From Asterella californica (lineage: Eukaryota > Streptophyta > Marchantiopsida > Marchantiales > Aytoniaceae), in the NCBI GenBank assembly GCA_036924285.1, contig JAYKYS010000009.1, positions 23,044,001-23,108,000 on the forward strand: DNA of 64,000 nt. The letters are read 5' to 3'. Made by a program: the position numbers and the translations under genes. Below, one piece after another: positions 10,900 to 21,383 of this stretch. Under the pieces are notes generated by a model. That model saw only the letters and a program-made list of their open reading frames with translations, was not told where the DNA came from and made no database searches. Each line of letters begins with the position of its first letter. Position 1 is the stretch's first letter.

Positions 10900-13000
10900 T
10901 AGCTGGTCTATTCTGTGATGGTTTGTAGAGCAGCTGCGGTTACATAGAGTTACTATGCGTGGAACGTAGCTTGTTGCACCTGTTTCACACATTTTATTGT
11001 TTGTTTGTATGCGTTTGTTGCTTGAAAGTTGGGACTACAACAACCACTGTTGATTCATGGGCAAAGAATCGTGGGCCCCCCGACTCCCCACGCGTGAGTG
11101 TGGGGGCTCGCTACTTCCCCACTGGGAACACGTTCTGCTCACCTTGGTGGGGAAGTTTTCGTCCCTTTTTCCTTTCAGTTCAAGTTCCACTTGTCCTTTC
11201 GTACTCTCCGCCATCTTCCTTCAACATTTTCTGGAAGTACCTAACTTTATTCACTCAGGTTATTATCCCTTGCTTAGCTACTCACGAGTTTATGCAACGT
11301 TCGATTCTGGCTAATATTAACACTGTGTTCATACTCTCCGTCTCTAAGGTTCGCCGATTTGTTGACGGCCTCCTGGTTATTGATGTCCCTGACTCCGGTT
11401 CCTTCGTGTACTTGGACCCTAATGGGGGGAGATTTACCCCAAACAGTATTGCCAGCTTAACTCTACCGCCTCTGGGGCCACATGCAATTACTTGGATTTA
11501 GCAATAACACAGGACATACTTGGGTTGTATACTTCTTTCTTCGAGAGAAAAAACCATCCGCCTTTCCTTGACATCGAATTCGAATGCTTACCTCATTTCA
11601 CTGGGAGCTTCCTCTTGTCTTTCCTTCGTCATTCAGGATAAAGAATACCTCATCCGGAATGTAATGCAGCTCTCTGGAACCTGGCTACTTCGACAAAAGT
11701 ACACCAAGGGTGTCCGGCCCTAGGAATTAAAGGAGCATCCGAAAGAGACTTCAAATAAGTTAGCACATCTGACCGTAACTAGTTTGTCTGAACTACTTCG
11801 TCTGATAGGTGGGGAGCTATATGAAAGCCCGCTTGTGGATTCACTCTGCTATGACACTCTTCCTACACTTCTCTTTGTGTTCTGTCTTTCTGTTACCTTG
11901 TCGTTTATATACTGACTTATATTTTCCTACTCGTGACTCCTAATCACTTCCTGCTAGCATAGTTCCGTATGACTTACTGACGTGATTTTCACCGGTGCCT
12001 ATGATTCCTAAGTGACCTCTACAGGGCAATTCCAGTGTCAGAGTGGGACTAAACAGGATCTGCATACTATGTTACAGGTTACCTGATTTTGTTTTTATTC
12101 CTGACTTTTTCTTCCCTCTCCGAGTGTTCCTCTACCGCATTAGCACCCTTACCCTGCACCCTTCAGACCAACTTATATAAGTCTGCTTATGTCCTCCACC
12201 CTCAACCTTTCGCTACTGTTTATCTTAGCATTTTGTGACCTTATACCCTTGATTCCCTCTGGCTTTTTCTCCTCCTGCATCCATTTTATTGTCTTCAGTA
12301 CGTTATTTTGTCGTTATTTTTTTAGATCTGTGCCTTCTTCTACTTCCTTACACTAAATAGTTAGGATGTCAAGGCCATTGCGTCCTCTACACAGGTTTAA
12401 CCTGTTTTTCAGTAGTACTGTCCTTTACAAAGTTTACAAAGTCTCTGCGACCTTTGCAGGAATATAAGCTCCACATACTGATCCCGTTGCTTCAAAACAG
12501 TCGGCAGAGAAACATCACTGCTCTTACAGCGTTTACTCTGGTTATAGTTCTCTAGAGAATAGTGTTTAAGTTCAGCAACTACGACGGCTCCTAAACCCTA
12601 CTTTTTCGCAGATAACCCTAACCATAGGACCTAACTATCAATATATAAACGACAGTATAGACCTCCTCTGCTTCTACCGCGGAGCATTCCTGGATCTCTA
12701 CTACTTTATAGAGATCTTACACCCTCCCCGGCACTATGGAAGTACAGCACTGCATCTCCTACCTGCTGTGATTGCACATCAGAATTTCACAGATCTACAT
12801 ACGGCGACCTCTAGGTGAGACACGGCCCACTCACTCACCGGCTACCTTCTCGAATGTATATTCATCATGGAAGTAATGTTCACTTACAATTCTTGTCCTT
12901 TTTCCTCCAAGATCGCTCCTCGTCTCGCGTTTTCCGTTATGTTCCGTCGTTCATCGCATTAACACTTGACGGTTCTTTCCGTTTTATACTCTACTGCCTA
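10900..13000. other. Gene-free, pyrimidine-rich stretch
   Basis: The + strand is C/T-rich. There is a GC-rich patch at 11070-11120 with GGGCCCCCC and CCCCACGCGTGAGTG. Frames up to 180 aa occur (10959-11501) but show no family motif and look like chance openings in a biased sequence. It may be the left part of a large non-autonomous retroelement together with the repeats to its right. Confidence 0.4.
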
Positions 13001-13483
13001 TCTGGAGTCTCTCTGCCAACCTCACTGATCTACCACTGCACAAAGACTGGGAGTTTGCCCTCAGATGTCCCGGGACTGAACAGAAACTCCTAGACCGACA
13101 AGGCCCTGATGAGTCAGTTAAGTCCTCATCTTCGCTTGACCGCTTATCCTACTCATCTACTGCCTAACCCTCTCTGTTGGGTGCTGATGAAGTCAGAGAG
13201 CAGGTTGAGATGCATGCGACGGGACTATGTTCCGCTGCATGCTCCGAGTGTGTATTCTGGTAATTAGGTTCTTGAGTGTCACCTACTCAGTATCTAAATG
13301 CATCAATGCATAAATGTTTTTCTTCCTTTACTACCTCTAATTGTCTTCTCGCTGTATTCACTCGCTAAATCGGTGCTCCTCAACTCACTTAACTTAAACT
13401 AACTCACTTTTGCGCAGGGTTCTTTTGGCCTTGCCGTCCTTCGCTTATTTCACTGTCGTAGTACACAACTCCAGCCGTTTCAC

Positions 13484-13755
13484 TTCTGCATTAGCTTTTA
13501 CATTAGATCGATACATACTGCGTATGTTTTTTTTGTCTTTCGACAGTCGCATTGAACTTTATACCAAGGGAACCTTTTCTGGAAATGTACTACACATTCC
13601 CGTCGCCACATGTGCTCCAGTTGTTTCACTTCGGCATTAGCTTTTACATTAGATCAATACATACTGCATTTCTTTTTTTTCAGTGGACAGTCGCATTGAA
13701 CTTTATACCAAGGGGAACCTTTTCTGGAAATGTGCTTCGTACTACACATTCCCAT
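13484..13755 (+). repeat. 146-bp tandem repeat, two units
   Basis: TTAGCTTTTACATTAGATC occurs at 13491 and 13637. Each unit then continues with ATACATACTGC, a T-run, CAGTCGCATTGAACTTTATA and CCTTTTCTGGAAATGT. The units are about 90% identical by eye, with indels in the T-run. Confidence 0.8.
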
Positions 13756-13920
13756 CAGCACACCCTCCGGTTACAAACAATTGGCTGACTCCACTTGGCA
13801 AGTTAGCGCGCACTAATCGCTTCTTTCTATGTACTTGGCCGGGTATCGCTAACTACACTTGTCAGTTTAGCGCGCATTTGGCCCTTATATGCTACATACT
13901 ATGTACCTGGCCCCGTATGG

Positions 13921-14063
13921 ACCTCTGTACTAGAGAGTGGTCCTTGATAAAATCTTCCATTCTCGACGTATGAATATATGTACTTGGCCGGGCTAATTGC
14001 GTGTTACCTCTGTACTAAAGAGTGGTCCTTGAGAAAATCTGCCATTCTCGACGTATGAATATA
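13921..14063 (+). repeat. 85-bp tandem repeat, two units
   Basis: ACCTCTGTACTA starts at 13921 and 14006, followed in both by AGAGTGGTCCTTGA, AAAATCT and CCATTCTCGACGTATGAATA. The shorter motif TGTAC-T/C-TGGCC occurs three times around it (about 13831, 13902, 13979). Confidence 0.8.
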
Positions 14064-14235
14064 CTTTATTTTGTCGTATTGTTGCCTGAGTTCCTAACTT
14101 TTATATACTTCCTTACTCTATTCTTCTGCCAAGGTCGCTGATCTACCACTATACAAGCGGAAGTCTGCCCTGAGATGTCCGGAGCTGAATAGAAACTCGT
14201 GGACCGGCGAGTCCCTTAAGCTACTGGACTGGCGT

Positions 14236-14649
14236 ATGTTTCACATAGTAATTTGCTTCTCGCAGTCGAGCGGCCAACCAGTTCTTTTAGCCTGGATGCT
14301 GATCAGATGCCTAGATGGGATCACATCCCTTTTCTTGCACAGCAGGTACGGGCCAATTAGGACCTCATTCCCCAGCACCACAACCTTGATATGTTGTAGC
14401 ACTAACTCTGGACTTGTGCCTTCTTGGGTAATGCACGGCAGTCGTAGAAGGACGAGACAACCTCCAGTTGAGGCACGAGATCATTGTACATATGAGGTAA
14501 AATGGATTTGGAGTCATGATCCTCCAACGGATCCAGCCTCCACAGATGGTCAGAAGCTCCCGGTCAAAGTGGCTCGGAGGTGGCAAGATGAAGATCTCAT
14601 AATTGATCTCATCAGAAGTAACTTGGATACGTATATTACCGATCCTTGA
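14236..14649 (+). CDS. Unrecognised reading frame, 137 aa
   Basis: I do not recognise this product. The C-terminal half (from about residue 65) is hydrophilic and looks more protein-like than the first half, with a charged segment WQDEDLIIDLIRSN near the end. It directly follows the right member of the 1.1-kb direct repeats and may be part of a repeat element or an isolated exon. No start context, splice model or homologue supports a real gene. Confidence 0.2.
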   Translation: MFHIVICFSQSSGQPVLLAWMLIRCLDGITSLFLHSRYGPIRTSFPSTTTLICCSTNSGLVPSWVMHGSRRRTRQPPVEARDHCTYEVKWIWSHDPPTDPASTDGQKLPVKVARRWQDEDLIIDLIRSNLDTYITDP

Positions 14650-15483
14650 ATGAAGTTGAAGGTATGAAATGAGCGAAGGAAGGAACAAGAACATCGAGGA
14701 AGGAACAAGAACAAGGCAAACAGCGTCGATTGGATAGTTCGATTGCATTGCTCGAAAAGTAAATTCATGGCAGTTATCTATGAATTTGGTTCCACCATGT
14801 ACACTATCCCGCCATAAGGTTTACACAAATAGTACTGTCAATCAAAGTAACAAAATAAATAATCTTCTGTTTCGCATAGTTGTCCCGTTGTGTCTCTTCT
14901 GAATACTCGTAGGGAAGTTTAGAGTAGAACTGGGCTGATGACTTCAACTTTACAATTAAGTAGAACTGTCTTGAGTTAAAATTGTTTTAGCCCAGCAGGT
15001 TCTTTCTTAGCTAATAAATTACTTTTAACCCACTTGCTTGAGAGGTGGGGTGTTCAGCTTATGAACAACTGATCGAGAGCCAATATTTCTCCCTCTGTTT
15101 CTTCATGGAGTTTTCTCACTGTATCTAATTTCAACTACATGTTTCTACCTTCGACGAGCATGTTATGTCCATTATTAACATATATCCATCCTCTTGGTGG
15201 TCATGCTCCCAAGTCTCTATAACAGAGAGCATTGGGGTTGATTGTTACATCCTGAATTGGTGTCCAACTGTAAACGTCCACTCGTGGACATGCACGTACT
15301 GTAAACTGGTATATGACCCAGTTGAGTACCATAAGTATTGTGACAAGGAGGATACACAACCTAAAAGCGATCTTCAGGTCTGAATATTCTAGCTTCATCT
15401 CACGCTCCTCTCCTATCTATCAGGTCGATAGGTATATCATCCACTTAAGAGTATTGTGTTATTTATGCAAGTTTATTTGCATC

Positions 15484-15603
15484 GTGCTAGTTCTATCGCT
15501 CTTCTCTTAGCGCAAGTGGTCAGTGCTAGTTCTATCCCTCTTCTCTTAGCGCGAGTGGTAAGTGCTAGTTCTATCCCTTTTCTTCTTAGAGCATGTGGTC
15601 AGT
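15484..15603 (+). repeat. 39-bp tandem repeat, three units
   Basis: GTGCTAGTTCTATC begins at 15484, 15523 and 15562, an exact 39-bp period. Each unit contains CTCTTCTCTTAGCGC-A/G-AGTGGT or a close variant. The third unit is the most diverged. Because 39 is divisible by three the repeat stays open in some frames, but no protein family is suggested. Confidence 0.85.
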
Positions 15604-15619
15604 CTTCTCTTTGTTCATT

Positions 15620-16500
15620 CTATCCTGAGGTCTTATAATCTTTTGATTCAGTTGTGTCAACACATGTCATGTCTTGTTTCTAGTATTTTTATCGGCGTGC
15701 TTTTTGAGACGAGCTTTGAATGTTCCAGAAATGCAGCTAGATACTTGCTTTTTAACTTCACTACCTTTTTCTTGGATGCGAATGTTCTCGAGAGTTGACA
15801 GTTCTTCGTGTTTTATTTGGTCACATACGTATTAGGCACTAACATCCTCGTGCGTTGGATGAACAGAAGTGTGTCGTATATAATGTCACGATAACTGTGA
15901 CACCTGTGCACGGAGTAACAGCCATCGTGACATAAGGTTTGTTTCAGAATGTTTTTGGAAAAAGCATTTGTGGTAACTAACATGATCTCATCCAACTCTT
16001 TAAAGAAAGGAAGATAGCATAACAGTCAACTGGGAAACCTCTCCATTACAGGGACCACCAAACACAAACACGGAAAAAAAAACCTGAAAGTCTAGTTAAC
16101 TGTTTATTTTGTAATGTTGAACCAAGAGTTCAAGAAAGAGAGAGAATGAGTCTTCAAGTTTTGAACAAATAGATAATGAATATAGTGCCAAAGTTAAAAA
16201 CTTGATGTACATGGAGAGGACAAGGGAAAAGGTCGCATCGCTTCGTAATTGCCTAAATATCTTTTAGGGAAACACTTTAAGTGTAAATGTATGTGAAAGG
16301 GATAATTAGCTATGGGGCTTCTTCTTGGTTGTAATTGCCAAGAAAGTGTCCTTTGGTCACGCATGGTGATTGCACCTTATACCAAGAAAAGGGAGGGGAA
16401 AAGTCTAGAGGGTCTTCTTTTCGCGTACAATTGTACCCTTTAACACTCTCACTCAATCGTTATTGTGGTAACTAATCATCTTATCAATCTTAGCTAAGCA
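15620..16500. other. Gene-free stretch
   Basis: No coding region, RNA gene or clear repeat recognised between the 39-bp repeats and the copia remnant. Confidence 0.5.
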
Positions 16501-16610
16501 AAAAATAATTTATTTTAGATGTCGTTAAATCTTAACGAATATGTCGGTCTTGATCTTTAATGAAATGATAATTGATATCAATATGTTTGATTTGGTCGTG
16601 AAATTTGACA

Positions 16611-16652
16611 GTCGTAATGGCCACTGTCAAATTTGACAGTGGCCATTACGAC
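16611..16652. repeat. Perfect 42-bp palindrome inside the copia remnant
   Basis: Arms 16611-16631 and 16632-16652 are exact reverse complements (21 bp each) with no spacer. One arm is the normal copia coding sequence just before the KFHDQ..KHID motif; the other is its inverted copy. Unrelated sequence does not separate them, so this is an inverted duplication of the RNase H coding strand. Confidence 0.95.
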
Positions 16653-16747
16653 GATAGAGTTTCGATTGTCGGTAATGTATGAGTGTAATTTTGTTGTCTA
16701 GTAAATCAGTGGCAGACATCATCTATTGTGGTCAAATTGCTTATGAC

Positions 16748-16863
16748 GTATTCATGCATAGTAGAGTGTACTTGACTTCAATACTTGAGAGAGTTATTGT
16801 CCTTTGTATTCATGCATAGTAGAGTGTACTTGACTTCAATACTTGAGAGAGTTATTGTCTTTT
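16748..16863. repeat. 58-bp tandem duplication in the copia remnant
   Basis: GTATTCATGCATAGTAGAGT begins at 16748 and again at 16806. The two 58-bp units are almost identical (one C/T difference near the end). The unit covers the RNase H block TLSSIEVKY. Because 58 is not a multiple of three, the duplication shifts the frame. Confidence 0.95.
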
Positions 16864-17399
16864 GTCGTTTTGACAACTAGTTAATTGTTCTATGTGCATA
16901 AATAAAACAATTACTTGATGAACAGTGTCTAGACTCGCGTCGTCTCCCTAGTCGACTACGTTATAACTAAATAGTGCTTGAGAATGTATCAATTGCTTAT
17001 ACTCAAGGTGACAATGGAGCGTACTTTTGATATATTGAAATGTTTTTTTCATCGTTGTCAGGTGCTTGAGTCCAAGATTAAACATGTGTTGTGACAACAC
17101 ATTGATTGTATAAGCCAAATTAAGATGAGGTATAAACGACAGTATAATTGATGGACTATCTGTGCTTTGATAAAGATAAGCAATGCATTTGAACTTTTTT
17201 TCTTCAATAATGGAGCGATCATCAATAGCAAATTTCTCGCCAGGAAACAATGGGATATTTAGAGGTTTGCAATATTGTAAATCAAATTGATTTTCTTTTT
17301 TAGTGAGGTACATGGTCTAACTCAAGCAAATCCATCCATTTGTCATGTCTCCATTTATCTAGATGCATAGATCACTTTTGATTTTTGAATTGATGCAAA

Positions 17400-18360
17400 C
17401 AAAGTTTAGACAAAAAAGTTATGAGAGTTTGAAGATTTCACGAGTCGATGAGATGAAGTGATGATATGGCAAATCAAGAGCTGATGTGGCATTTTTTGAT
17501 ATGTCAAAAATCGAAAATGCATTATGAAAAATTGACATGTGTTAACTTTTTGCTGAAGTAGCAATTTTGCTGAGGTGTCAGTCTGTTGATCTAGTGATAC
17601 TAAATGGACTCTTGAATGATATGACGTTGATACGGATCATTACATGTTCACATGGAGTTAACACATGGCGGTATGGTACTGATGTGGTGCTACTTTGGAT
17701 GAAGACGATGTGTTTAATGCTGATCGGAACGATGTCACAATGGTCAAAATGATGATGTAACAATACACATGCATGGCATTTGACATCTTGCATGAGTGTG
17801 AGATGATTGCATGCATGTGCACAGGTGGTAGATTGTAGAGGCAACATATGTCTTTAACTAGGGTGCTTCCGACGAGCCTCAAAAGACAAAAGAGAGACTT
17901 TTAAGTTCATACATCCAAAGGTTGCATTATTTTCTTCATGATCTTCGAGAGGGTTGGATTTGAGTCAAATGGGTCTAGAAATTCAGTCAAGCGTGGTGAA
18001 CTTCGAGACGAGTCTTGAAGTTAGGTTCGGGTGAAAAGATAAATCTTCATGGGTTTGAGCATCAACACCTACAAGTTTACAAAGGATGCGTCTCAAAGTT
18101 AGACTGGGAGGAAAAGAAGAATTTCAACTCAGAAAGACGTAACTCTCTACTCGAGAGTCCGTTTGGACCGTGTTTGGTACCGTTGGAACCAGCTTAACGA
18201 GAAAAATAAGCATGAGAGATCAAATGGGTGAAAACCGTCAAGTTTCTACAGAGCGAATTTGGGACAAGTCTTGAAGTTAAACTAAGAAGAAACGGAGAAT
18301 TTTAGCTTGGAGAGACGTAACTCTTTGCTCTGATGTTCATTTGGACTGCAATATATATAT
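17400..18360. repeat. Dispersed repeat family A, copy 1
   Basis: Non-coding sequence rich in TGATGTGG, CATGCATG and GACAT words, followed by quasi-repeated blocks with GTCTTGAAGTTA, GACGTAACTCT and GTACCGTTGGAACCAGCTTA. The same order of blocks occurs at about 50850-51980. It resembles the non-coding or LTR part of a plant retrotransposon. An (AT)n run ends it at about 18352-18362. Confidence 0.5.
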
Positions 18361-20300
18361 ATAGTCTAATAAAAATAAAATAAGAAATACAAGATGCAAT
18401 CTAGCACAAATCCGATACCCAAATACTCCTTGAACTCACTCTACCCAAAGAGCCAATCCAACTTCATAAATTTTCATCTATTACCATTCTTAACCTCTTT
18501 CAGATCTACTGCCACCACCGCACTTTGGATGCATATTTTAGATGGTTTCAAAATTTCTACTCACAACTGAAGATATTTAATCTTGACACCCAAGCGAGTA
18601 GGGAGAGGTATGTATCGGGGTAACTAGTAAGCAAGTAAATGCCCTTCTAGAATATGATCTTGTGCGCTTGTATCTTTTTTCTACATTTCTTAAAAGTTTG
18701 CTAATGGAAAGAATTTGTAATCTTTGCACGCTGTGATATTATTCTACACTTTGAGAGTTGTAGGTTCGAACTCTAATCTCATTACACTTATTAGAGGTGA
18801 TGCTTCAAACCTCTTGTTGTCACATGTCTATGCCAACATCTCACCAATGGGTTACACTGACATCTTTTGTCTCTTATCTGTTCTACAGTTTACGTTGTTT
18901 TCGTTATTCTTTGTTAACTGCATACTACTTCAGTTATAGTTTTCGAAAGTTAAGGTAGACAAAAATTAACTCTTTTCGTAAAATTCATCATGTTCCACAA
19001 AGAGTCTTAAAAGGACTTAAAGCTAACTTTACTCGTATTAATTAGTGTTGTAATAGTCTGCATGAATCTTGGTCGTCCTTTGAACTAACAAATAACAGTA
19101 TATTACTATTTTCATACACGAAATGATAAATAAAATTGACGTGTTAAAACCCTGTCAAATTACTGGTGTTGACTGCTACGTATCGATGATATATGAAGAA
19201 TTTAGTACAAGTGGAAAAATTATCAAAGTATATAGACTAATGTGGAGATGAAATAACCGTAAAGGGGTTGACGTGCACGTTATACAGTGTCAACTGACCT
19301 TTAGTCTTGGATATGGAAAACATAATGCGATTGCTTCTTTACTATAATCTTCATTTAAATTAAGGTTTGAAAAACTGCACAAATGAATAAGTTAATGATA
19401 GACATTAGTGTAACTAGGTCCACAAACAAATCATTTTAAATTTCTTGGATTAAAAACTCTCTGATAACGTTCAAATTTTAAATTGTGCAGGTGTATTAAG
19501 AAGAGTATGTGGTACAACTAGTAACAATAAGCGTGTTCGTTCAAGACATAAACGGAATCGACAAACTCTTAGAGATTCTCAGACAAAGAGATGTAAGGAT
19601 CACCGAATCTCTTCATGAATCATCTAGAAGAACTTTTTATTCCACTGATGTGTTTCACTTTTTCACCAATGTGTTTCTCCCGAGCATGTATATTTTTGTC
19701 ATCATTGTGTTTCACCCACAAGCAAGTGGTATGTGTTTCATTTAGTTGTGAAGACGAGTGAAATAATTATTAACTATGAAATTTATGAGTTGTAAAGCAC
19801 GACATGTATGTGCTTTTATGAATTAGATGCAGAGATTCAAATTTCAATTCACTGGAAGGTTGACATGCCTCCAGCTTTCCCTTTCGTATTCCTTGAACTC
19901 GATTTATGGATCAGGGACAAACTTGGACGTCCAAATTTGCTTCTTATTTCTAGAACTGAGTTATAAGAAATATTCTTTATTCTAAATAAAAATCTTCTTC
20001 TTTAGGTTTGAACTGCACTAATGGAATTGTGGAGCTATGCTTTAGCAATCTACTTGGATTTAATCCAATATGCGGGTTTTCTCTCCGCTGAGTCCGTCCA
20101 GTCGGTCACTTAACCATCCATTAATATAACAAAATATATTACGAGACCAAAAAATTACTTTTTCTTTTTTATTTTCACAATCAACGTATAACTATGCTAA
20201 CGCATAGCAACAGAAGGAAAATTTGAAGTATGATTGGTGATTTCTTTGATAGGTGAGAAGCATGTATGTAGCAACGTTTCACGTCATACACAGACAGCAC
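18361..20300. other. Gene-free stretch before MICU
   Basis: Only short open frames without family motifs. The segment GTAGGTTCGAACTC near 18760 resembles a tRNA T-loop but has no matching acceptor stem. The proximal promoter of MICU presumably lies at the right end; a G-box-like CACGTG sits near 20319. Confidence 0.5.
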
Positions 20301-20319
20301 AAAAGCTATCCGCTTTCAC

Positions 20320-21383
20320 GTGAGATCGTCATCAAGAGCTGAGACCCACGGGCAGCCACGGAAATCATCAATCACGGAAGTCCAGCAGTCGAGAATGAAG
20401 GACTGCCGGATCAAGCCGCCGCAAGAAGGACCAGCAAGAGGAAATACTGAACGATACACCTTCTTCTTCCGGATAGTGAGTCGAGGCTGGTCGTGCAAGG
20501 TCGCCGCGTCTCCGAGCTCGATCCCGATCCCGATCCCGATCCGGACGGCTTGGCTTGGCCCACCCGCGGGCAGCAGTGGCAGTAGCGAAGGTAAGAATTC
20601 CTACTTCGCTTGTCCTTCTGTCTGCTTGGGCTGAATCAGCAGCATCGCTCTTCCTATTCAGCAGGGAACTCGCTTTCTTGGGCGTCCTTGTTCCTCTTTC
20701 ACTAATGCGTCCGTGCTGGAATCTGCGATGTATTGATAGTTACTTGGGGATCTAGCGCCGTTGCCGTGTAGGATGGGCAGGAAGATGAGGAGAAGACGCG
20801 GCGACTCGGGGAGCAGCAGGCAACATCTTGTTGGTTCGGAGCTCAAGAGATTGGTGAGATTGTAGCGCTGTGTGTGCATGGGTTCTTGTGCACATTGTTG
20901 TCTGCGGTCGAGTTTAATCGTCGCTGGGTTGTCGGATGGGAGGCTGCTTGCATGCTGTGAAAGACTGCTCAGTCCTTTGACCGTGTTCTGTTTAGATTTG
21001 TTTATGACTCGGACAGCGAATTCTTGGGATTGTTGTCTCATAGATTTCCTGATCAGTAGGCGCTTAGGAGCAGAGAGAAACAGAGAATTGTAGTATGGTT
21101 GTAGGATTCGCCATCAGGTTGAAGGCCATGGGGACCGACTCGGGTCAAGGTCGATGTTTCCGAGGTTGTGTCCTCGATGTAATGCTGGCCAAAACAGTGA
21201 TGATAACTCAACCATATGGTGTCGTCCGTCTGAAGTCCGAGAGTGAATATTGCCATGCGCAAGCCCTCTTGAATCTCGCTATTGGAGCATTTGATTTGGG
21301 ATTTCTGGACGTCAAAAGGAGACTTATCACAGTACAGGAGGTTCATCATTTATCCATCCGATCAGTCACAGGCAGCTCCGGCG
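20320..21383 (+). promoter_or_regulatory. Probable MICU 5' UTR with a leader intron
   Basis: The region carries a GC-richer segment containing a (CCCGAT)n run at about 20517-20545. A good donor follows near 20590 (GAAG|GTAAGAATT) and a good acceptor near 21337 (CAGTACAG|GAGG), 46 bp before the MICU start codon. A leader intron of about 750 bp is therefore likely. Frames in this region show no known domain. This is an inference from splice-site strength only. Confidence 0.45.

Larger units (their letters stand above)
13012..14212 (+). repeat. ~95-bp direct repeats ~1.1 kb apart
   Basis: Positions about 13012-13110 and 14127-14212 share CTGATCTACCACT (13025 and 14138), then a TGCCCT-C/G-AGATGTCC block and a GAACAGAAACTC/GAATAGAAACTC block, with scattered mismatches. 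They bracket two further internal tandem repeats, so this could be a nested non-autonomous element. Confidence 0.6.
16520..17313 (-). pseudogene. Ty1/copia pol remnant (RT end and RNase H)
   Basis: On the minus strand the first part (17313 to about 16950) matches the copia RT C-terminus and connection: LNLAYTINVLSQHMFNLGLKH followed by a FQYIKSTLHCHLEY block, equivalent to the family's P-D-I-A-Y-A...F-M..P...H...R-I-L-R-Y-L-K-G-T signature. Further left come an RNase H block (TLSSIEVKY, near 16770-16830) and the terminal KHIDINYHFIKDQ motif (about 16555-16600). Stops, a 58-bp tandem duplication and a 42-bp palindrome break the frame. The element is cut at about 17313, so the integrase and gag parts are absent. 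Confidence 0.85.

Noticed and set aside
10959..11501. 180-aa frame behind APC5
   Set aside because: Composition reflects the C/T-rich strand, there is no family motif, and overlapping frames are equally open.
18755..18790. tRNA-like T-loop (GGTTCGAACTC)
   Set aside because: No acceptor stem, D-arm or anticodon arm could be paired around it.
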